From NCBI RefSeq assembly GCF_964355755.1, contig NC_092678.1, forward strand, positions 25,896,365 to 25,960,364: DNA of 64,000 nt, in the 5' to 3' direction. Made by a program: the position numbers and the translations under genes. Under the pieces are notes generated by a model, which saw only the letters and a program-made list of their open reading frames with translations, was not told the DNA's origin and made no database searches. Within the stretch, counting starts at the first letter, position 1; every line of letters begins with the position of its first letter. This document shows, one piece after another, positions 12,101 through 21,100 of this stretch. The DNA comes from Antedon mediterranea. Taxonomy: Eukaryota > Echinodermata > Crinoidea > Comatulida > Antedonidae.

Positions 12101-15100
12101 GGCCCACTGAGTATGCGTCACTGGTGTCAGAACCCCAATGTTGACCAATCTATCTAACTCAGTATCAACGTCAGACCTTAAGGCATAAGGAACCCGGTAT
12201 GCTTTACTAACCATTGGCTTGGCATCTCCCTTAAGTAAAACATCAGCTTTAATATGCTTTAAAAGACCCAGTTCCTCTTTAAACAGACCCTCATGCTTAT
12301 CCAAGAGTTGTTTAAGAGCATCCCTACATTCCAATTTATTAACATAATTATTATGAAAACATTCTTGCCAATTTAACTTGATAACATTTAACCAGTCTCG
12401 CCCTAAAAGAGAATGCTTAGTATTAGTAACAACATACATGAATAAATAATGACATTGTGATTCATATACCACTTTAACACTGATTTTACCAAGGGGTTTT
12501 ACAATCTCCCCCGTAAAACTAGTAAATGTCCGAGAACTCCCTTGCAAACGTTTATACTTAAAATGTTCTTTATAAGTCTGTTCAGATATCAAAGTTACTG
12601 CAGAACCAGTGTCCAATTCAAACTGAAAGTTTCGGTCATCCACATTCATATTAACACAAATAGCATCTGATGATTTAGTTGTCGTAAAAATAGGCAAAGG
12701 TAATGTAGTTTCAATATCACTATCGCTGTCATCCATCTCTACCGTACGTACACCTTGTGACCTTTTGTAGCACACGCGACTGATATGTCCAACATTTTGA
12801 CACACGTTACACTTCTTGTCTTTAAACCAACAATTTTGTTGATCATGTGATTTTCTTCCACACCGGTTACACATCTTGAGTTCTTTATTCCGCTTTTTAT
12901 GTTTATCGTTATTACTTTTATACATATTCCTACGCTCACCACTTCCCTGTTTACCACCACTAGAGTATGTACCAATTTTATGAACCTCTATATTTATAGC
13001 AGACTCTCTCAGATACTTGGATTCATCCTTAGCACTTTCTCTCGCTAAAGCAACTTCTACTGCTTCATTAAAACTCAACGCAGCCACACCCGCCTTTTCC
13101 ATTAATTTCAATGACGTATTTTGGTCCCTCATCCCGCTTATGAATCTATCACGTAGTTGCTCGTCCAGCTTCTCGCCAAACTTGCAATTCAAACTTAAAT
13201 GTTTTAAAGCAACTATGTATTCAGAAGTCTTTTCATCGGGACGTTGATTACGCTGAATAAACTTATGTCTTTCGGCAATGGTAATTATCGGCTTAGTAAA
13301 ATGTTTCTTAAGTGTAGACTTTAATTCATCATATGGAATATCTTTTGGTGCCTTTGGGCTAACCAAATCCCTCAAAATACCGTAGTACTTACGACCTATT
13401 GCGTTCAGGAAAATGGCTGCTACCCTAGCTCCCACATTACCACGTGCATCAGCATCCGGCTCTCCATGTAAGACCAGTCCAATCGCCTCCACATAAATCT
13501 CAAACCGCTCCAAATAACAGTTAAAATTCTCGGCTTCATTATACTGCTCAAACATCGGCATATAGTGGTCTTTAACGGCCATCCTCGTCGCCAAATGTTA
13601 TGTTTTGTACACGCTAAAGACACTACAACAGTACACTTGTACAATAGACACGACTCAGTCAGGTGTGGATTCCAAGTGAACGAGGCATTTATTAACAACA
13701 GCCTATTATACTATTCTACCAATAATACCAATGCGCGTAGACCAATCACCCATGTCTTAATACACGACAAAGTTGTTGTGTGTTTCTTGCCATGAATAAT
13801 AAAGAATATTATTATTAAGTTGTTACATTCATAATGGATACGTAAAATGGAACATTTAGAAAACACATATTGATTGAAAATGGCTCCTAAGTTGTTGTGT
13901 GTTTCTTGCAGTGAATAATAAAAAATATAAATATAATAAAAATGTACTTTTAATTATTTAAGTTGATATTTAAATTGTTTTTCTTTTTTAATACAGAGGA
14001 GCCATTCTATTTTTGGAAATGTCCAAAACGGCTCAACAGGACGACGGCAGTCTGAGCCGTCACAAGGTTTGATGGCCAACAATCTGAGTGCTTCACCGTC
14101 TAACTCACACCGCGCCGTGTCACCTGCCACCTCTTTAAACATTTACCAGAATACATACGGTAGACGGTCACCGTATGAATTTGGTGGTGCACGTGTACAA
14201 CGACCCATCAATATGATTAATAACAAGATGCATAGTAACAGGTCTAGCAGATCTAGGTTGGTATTGTTTTTACTTAAGACAATAGTTCAACTATTAAAAT
14301 TGTCAATTTTAAAAACTAAGGTTATTAAACTGTGTAAACACCACACACCGTATGCATAAAAATGACAAAAGCCAGTGGATCAGTAGTGGATCAGTAGTGG
14401 ATCAGTAGTGGATCAGTAGTGGATCAGTAGTGGATCAGTAGTGGATCAGTAGTGGATCAGTAGTGGATCAGTAGTGGATCAGTAGCCTTCAACATAAAGT
14501 TTGCTACTAAATAGAAGAAAAAGAACAGAAAAGTTTCTCAATGTTCTCTTATCTAGAGATCTTATAAATATATATTGTGTAGAGATTATACTGTAATTCA
14601 ATTTATATTTCTGTTTATTTCTTCTGCACAATTGGAGCAGTCTTCGGGACATTTTTCAGCGGTATGTTTTTATTCATCATGCATCAAGCTCAATGCAATG
14701 CATGAAATAAGCTGTATACATACAGTGTTTTACCTTTGTATAGTCACATTCAGTCTGGGCACAAAATGACCAAAATATTACTTTAGTTGTATCATGCTCA
14801 GAGTCATTACTTGGGATTTCATTTGAGCATGGCAGTACGCTGGTCAAATTGCTACATTCACAAAGTTCATAATGACTGCTGCCATAATGCTATTTATTAT
14901 TTTGTAATTCACATACAGTTAATTAATTAATGTAAATATTTAATAATTTAAATATTTGGTTAATTGATGTCATTAATTTGTGTTTTTATTTCTGCATGTG
15001 TGAGAACAGGTTCAAAAGTGGGACGGATGTAATAATTCAATACCTCTTCATTTGAGGAATTTTGAGTTTATTTTCTTATTAACTCTGCATGTCACTTTTT

Positions 15101-18100
15101 GTTATGCACGCATTAAAATATTCACAGAATTCCACGAGAGTATATTTAAGTAGGGATCTATTAAGTAATGTAGTATTTGTTATTTAGAACATCTAATTGT
15201 CCATTGTTGTCCACTTTCAATGCAATAAAGTGCTCATTGACTGTAAGTGATACTCGAAAGTTTTGTCAATAATAAGGAATTGATTCCCTCTCATTCCCAC
15301 AGTCCCATGGGATTGTTATCCCATGGGACTGTTATCTCATCGCTGTGTATGTGAACACAAGGTCTTTGTGTAATCATGGAGAATGAGTATAATATCCCAT
15401 GTTATGATAACCTTTACTGTACTTGGATATGTTGTATTCTCATTTAGTTATGTTTGTACAATAATAACAATTTTTAAAATTCTGTAAGTGTATTATGGAA
15501 GTGTCTTATGTGCATATTGAATTATTTTTCTATTTTTATCAGTAAAATAGCAACAACATTTTCTGTCGAAAAAATCATTGAAAAAGTTTATAACACATTG
15601 TTATTTTTAAAATAGTATACCGGCTGAAGAAGAAGCAGAACCGTTAATGTCCAAGGAAGAAGATGATAGATCGCCTTCACCAGAACTTCCACAACGAGCA
15701 GAAAGTTGTTTCATCGATGAGAGGGCGGTGTCTCCTGTAGAGGAAGAAGATGACATGGAGTGTCGTCCATTGGTATTGCACCGAGGAGACATGTTGAGGG
15801 ATCTCAGGTTTGCTTATTTATTTTATCTTCTCAATTCAGCCAGAATTATTTTCATAGCAGTTTTATCTCTAGATATGTTATTTCCAACTTTTAGCTTTGA
15901 AATATTTTTCATGAAGAATAAAACTTTTTAAAAACTTTCTAATGACAAAAAATGTGCAATTTCCTACAATTTTTCTTTTAACAAACTTATTTTTGCTGAA
16001 ACTTTATTTTATTATATTTTAAAAAGATTATATGAATGTGTTTATTATAATGTATATGACCGTGTTCTATAGATACAATTTTACCAATAAGTATTGTATA
16101 ACAACATGTTGTGGTTGACTAATTATTAGTTCTGTGTATGTGTTGAAATGTTTCATAGTAAACTAAAGATTGTCGTCTCGTAAATTATCAACAAATGGGA
16201 AGGAAGTTTTGTACCATAGATGTTTTATATAAAGATGATCATTTTTTAAAATCCTGTCCCTCTTGATCTGATGATATTTTGTTGTAATGACATTATTTAA
16301 CCTGTGTCATTTTTTAATAATAATGAACAAATATTGTTCTGGTAATCAATTTTTATTATGAATAAACTTTAATTTCAAAGCCCATATGTCTTGATGTTTA
16401 CAATACTCCAATTTTGCATTAAAAGTATCTAAGGAGACAGCATGTGTAACTGATAACTTTATTTGTACAATATTTTATTACTACTCATAAAATATCTAAT
16501 AAGAATAGTTATATTGACTTTCAAGACACCATTATCCTCAATAAAATGTGGATTATACGGAAAAATATTGGAATTTTTATATTGACTCTAGACCGGTATT
16601 TAATAAGGCATTGACTGAAAAATGAATTAATTGAGTAAATTATTTCACCACAGTAAGTTTTGTAAGTAAGGTAAGTGATATATATGTGTAGTAGTACTAC
16701 TGTTGTAGTAAGTCTATCTTAGATGTTTTATTAACTAATTAGGATTGTGTGCACAATAATGACTAGAGGTCTTCACAACATGTAAAGTCAGATTGTCTGC
16801 CCCTAGTCGTCTTTTAAAAGCATTTTATAAGACACTCTATATTTTTACACCTTTTTTGAGACCTTGACAAAATCTATATCTATACCCAATAATGCTTTTA
16901 CTTTTCTTTGAAATAATCTTTATATAAATATTATTCATGTAGACATTTATTATTATGTGTAAGTTTCTTCTATTAATATCATTAACTTGTATAATAATTA
17001 TTCACTATAGTATTCATTGCATAGGCAATTATTAGTTTTACAATTTCTTTAATGTCCAATTGAAAGTAATCAGGCATAAAGGTATAGATTGATATGCGTG
17101 ACCGATCATGCGTGATTACACTTGACACCAAACGTATGGAGAATATACTTGGAACTTTAGCAGAAACGCAGAATCACTTTTCCATGATACACACACACAC
17201 ATATTAGTGTCTGTATCAGATACTATAACACGATTTAAAGCAAACAGATGATTTTTATAATGTTTCAAGTTTGTAATCATCAAAATTAATGCTTATGAGA
17301 GTTACTTTTTCTGATGTTATGTTTCGGAGGACAGTTCTTGTTGGATTTTTGTCACAATTTGTATCATAGAGATGTTCTAACAGTTGCCTGTGATAATTTG
17401 TATTGACTAGTAATTAAGCAGATTTCATACTAAGTTTCAACGGCTAAGCCAAGCTACTATAACATAATACAGACATTTGTTTAATTCAGAATTTAGACAT
17501 TGGTGTTCCAATACAATGGAGGACATTCCAGATGGAATACTTGTAAGTGAACTTAGAAATGCTTTGCAGAATTTTACCAAGTCAATACTGTTTTTGGAGA
17601 AAGAAGTTGAATTTTTACGTATGACTGTTTCTAAAACAGAGCGTGAAATGCGAGGGCGTTGTCTGGAATTGGAACACCATCTTGAGCAGTGGTTATGGAT
17701 GATGTCCGAGGAGACTTTAGTTTTTGTTGGCCTTGAAATCAATGATGACGGAATGGACATTGAAGACACACAAACAGTTATTATACATTTCATTCACAAA
17801 TACTTAAGTTTAGATCTGCAAATAAGTGAGTTAAAACGTGCATCCAGAATGCTAACATCTACTATTCACCCACCACCCATTCTAGTACAGTTTAATTGTG
17901 TGGAAGTCCAAGGACTTGTGTTTATGGCTGCAGCAGATTTGAACCACCCCATTTACAAAGTATTACATGTACCGGGTAAAATATGCCAGAATTGTATTAA
18001 GGAATCTAATGGATTTGGAACCGACTCAGTTGACGATGTGGAAGAAAATGATTCAGGGCTAACACAAGATATCAATTCAGAAGATGAAGATATCTCAATA

Positions 18101-21100
18101 AATAAAATTGATAGTTCTGGTGACCTGAGAGCAGAGAGTATCAAGGCTAAATGGAAAGGATATCCAACTGGTGACCTGAGAGCAGAGAATAGCAAGGCGA
18201 AATGGAAAGGATATCCAACTAGTGACCTCACAGTGGAAAGTAGCAAGCCTAAATGGACCGGATACCCAACTGGTGACCTCACAGCAGAGAGCAGCAAGCC
18301 TGAATGGACCGGATACCCAACTGGTGACCTCACAGCAGATAGCAGCAAGCCTGAATGGACCGGATACCCAAAACTTAGTAGGAACATGATTGTGGAAAAG
18401 TCTGACCTTTCACATAGCTGTACCTGGCCATCAATTAATAAGTCCAATGATAATGATGATATAAGTTGTAAAACACATGAGGATTTATCAAATGATGGAC
18501 ACGATATTTTCAATTTCACATCGACTGAAACATTTCGCAGCACACATTCTCGCAAAAGTCGTTCAGGAACCTTTTTTCATAAATTTATCAAGAGAGATAC
18601 CTCGAAAAATATTCGTCATAAATCTTCTCTACAAAAGCATTGTGAATTGAAGCTGAAACAAAACAGAGAATCATTGTAAGTGTCTTGAATGCACACAGCA
18701 GCGAATGATAAATTGTAATTCATTACTTCTTTTATTTGGTTGATTTTGTTTCCTTGCATTCCATGATACACAACTATCCCTATAGATACAATGAGCATTC
18801 ATTTGTAAGAATTATTGCTTGGAACTGATTTGATTATCAAGAGATAACAGCAGTCATAGAGTATTCCTGTGAACCAGACATTTTGCATTTGAAAAATCAA
18901 TACCAAAGAAAATGATCTCCCACTAAACTAATCCTTTGCCTTTAAATGGTATAGCATAAACTAATCCTTTGCCTTTAAATGGTATAGCATAAACTAATCC
19001 TTTGCCTTTAAATGGTATAGCATAAACTAATCCTTTGCCTTTAAATGGTATAGCATAAACGTTATAAATTATGCCTTTTATAAACAATATTCAGGGTATT
19101 CATTGGTTTGTTATAATTACCTTTAAGACAAAGGGTTTTCATTGTTTTAGAAAGTAACATTCATAAATTCAATAATAATACTTTTTATTTCAATAACATC
19201 TTTTATTTTGTATAATTTCAGAGGAGGAATTTCTCCAAGTGTATCACCACCTTGTAACTATGCCGACAGTTCAACAGACACGGCAACACCATCAGCAACA
19301 TCACCTTTACTGTCTGTTCAAGATTCAGTGACCCCATCTCCTGAACCCTCACCTTTACCATCTCCAGAGCCTTCTCCTGTGTTATCACGGAGGTCACTGA
19401 CCCCCAGTCACCTTTCCGCAGGAGCGAATCCAACAGCTACCCTGAACAATACAAGTCTTCCTGCTGATAACACAAGTTTTATTAGTACTGACAGTGATTC
19501 TTCATCCAAGAAAGGTGGACTTTTAGGCTGTGCTGGTAAAGTAGATGCACCAACCTTTCAACGTAAGGCATCTATGCCTGTGAATTTACCACAAAACCAG
19601 GTAATGATGACGATAGAAAAAATGAATAGGAATATTAAAATATTAAATATAAGATGATGATTATAATATTTTTTCTATTTCCATGCAGGCAATGGCTGTA
19701 GCTGGAACGGCATCAGGTGGACGACCAAAAAGTGAATCTAGTCATATATGGAGGACACCGCCCTCGTCTCCAGGCCGAGTCCGGGCTTCTTTCCACACTC
19801 CAGTGCCTCGTCCTAGTAGTGCTAATTTACATGGTAACAACTCCCCAAAGAGAAGGCAGAATTTCCGTCATTCCGTTGGGTGTCTGGACATGGCTCAAGA
19901 CCCGTCGGATGCTTTCTACAGAGAACTGACTAAACCAAAGCCTCGAACCCCATTATTACGCAAATCTTCATCAAAGCCAGAGGCCATTCTAAGTAGTACA
20001 GAAAATCTAGTAGCAAAGGTTAGCATCGAGAAATTACCGTGAACTACGGCAACATTTTGTTTTCTTATTTTAAACTTTTTAAAAATCTATGAAGAGTTTT
20101 CCATTTTGAATATTGATTGATTTGTTGAAAATATACAGAGCTAAATGATTTATTATTACTGATATTCAAACTAAACTCAAATTATCTAATATACTAGTTT
20201 TACGACCTCTGCAGGGAAAAATTTCATTTTAAAATTTTGTTTAGCAATATTGCTAATCAAACTGATTTTTTAGTCGAGAAACATAGTTTTGTATTGTATT
20301 TTTTGCTACACAATTTTAGAAATTTGTAGCAAAATGGTTGTTTTGTATAGCTTTTTGCTATGCTACACTGGCGAAATTATTGCCTGCTCTGTATGAAAAA
20401 GGTATTACTCTCAATTTAATGTGTACATTATTTTTAAATCAAATGCAGGACAATCTTGGAACTTGAGATATTTTTATTGTGATTGGTTAGTAAAGGTTGT
20501 GAATTATATTGACACGATTTCTAAACCATTTTCACTTTGATGTAGTGCAGTTTTCTTAATGATTGATTGTTGAGTTGTTGATCAATACATTTATTATTGC
20601 TTGTTGTTCATACTACTTATAACTATTAATATTTATAAATTAAATATAATCCAATGTCACAAAAGTAGCATGTCATTAACCTTTCTCCCTCCTCTGGGGT
20701 TGAGGCCTAATTTCTCAAGTATTTTAATAACTAATGGTACACCTCGCACCCTATCCCCATTTTGTCTCTTCTCAAGTGTTGATTGTTGGAAACACAACAT
20801 TAAAGACATTCTCAAGAGATTAGATACTGTGTTCATGTTCACAGTTGGGTAATTATGTGTTAATAGATAGAACATTATGGCTCCAAGGATGGTATACATG
20901 GCCCTTGAGCATTAATGTGTAACATGAATATAATAATGTGAAGATTATATTATATATTTAATTATGCCCAACAGAGTAAAAAAAAAACAACCAAAATAAC
21001 TAATTTACACACATTTTACATTACATTAACATTAGTAAACTAATTTTGCCCACAGATAGTAATATTGCAGTGTTGTTTACTTAGATGAGGTCTGACATTA

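Larger units (their letters stand above)
9111..13769 (-). mobile_element. Full-length Gypsy (Ty3-type) LTR retrotransposon, likely Mag-like, young insertion
   Basis: It is 4659 bp long and inserted antisense in the Cav1 intron between exons 8779-8892 and 13997-14256. Two 174-bp LTRs (9111-9284 and 13596-13769) start TGTTATG and end ACGACA on the + strand. By eye they differ at one base, and are flanked by the 5-bp target duplication AAGTT (9106-9110, 13770-13774). A primer-binding site, a polypurine tract and one uninterrupted gag-pol ORF are all present. The near-identical LTRs and open ORF imply recent insertion and possible activity. Short LTRs, single-ORF gag-pol, two CCHC knuckles and no chromodomain fit the Mag lineage; the lineage is inferred. 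Confidence 0.95.
9041..13930. repeat. Host tandem duplication (about 105 bp, two copies) split by the LTR element
   Basis: Host sequence acattcataatggattcgta..ctcctaagtt (9041-9110) continues after the retrotransposon at 13770-13825. A second copy follows at 13826-13930 (acattcataatggatacg..gtgtgtttcttgcagtg). The LTR element therefore landed in the first copy of a tandem duplication just upstream of the Cav1 exon at 13997. Confidence 0.85.

Noticed and set aside
13017-13247. Small plus-strand ORFs inside the retrotransposon (also 11717-11944, 13565-13795)
   Set aside because: They are opposite-strand shadows of gag-pol or LTR sequence, with no family features.
13579-13593. tRNA-Ser gene fragment
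   Set aside because: Only the last 12 bases plus CCA of a serine tRNA are present, next to an LTR. CCA is not encoded in eukaryotic tRNA genes, so it is a primer-binding site.
9554-13594. Infectious retrovirus
   Set aside because: No envelope ORF follows pol; short LTRs and single-ORF gag-pol are those of an ordinary Gypsy retrotransposon.
17953-18555. 200-codon minus-strand ORF opposite the nested gene
   Set aside because: It is a shadow of the plus-strand ORF; its repeats are the reverse reading of the 51-bp coding repeats.
17490-18675. Ordinary internal exon of Cav1
   Set aside because: From the upstream exon (phase 2) it reads AGA ATT TAG, a stop, while 15807 joins 19222 in frame without it.
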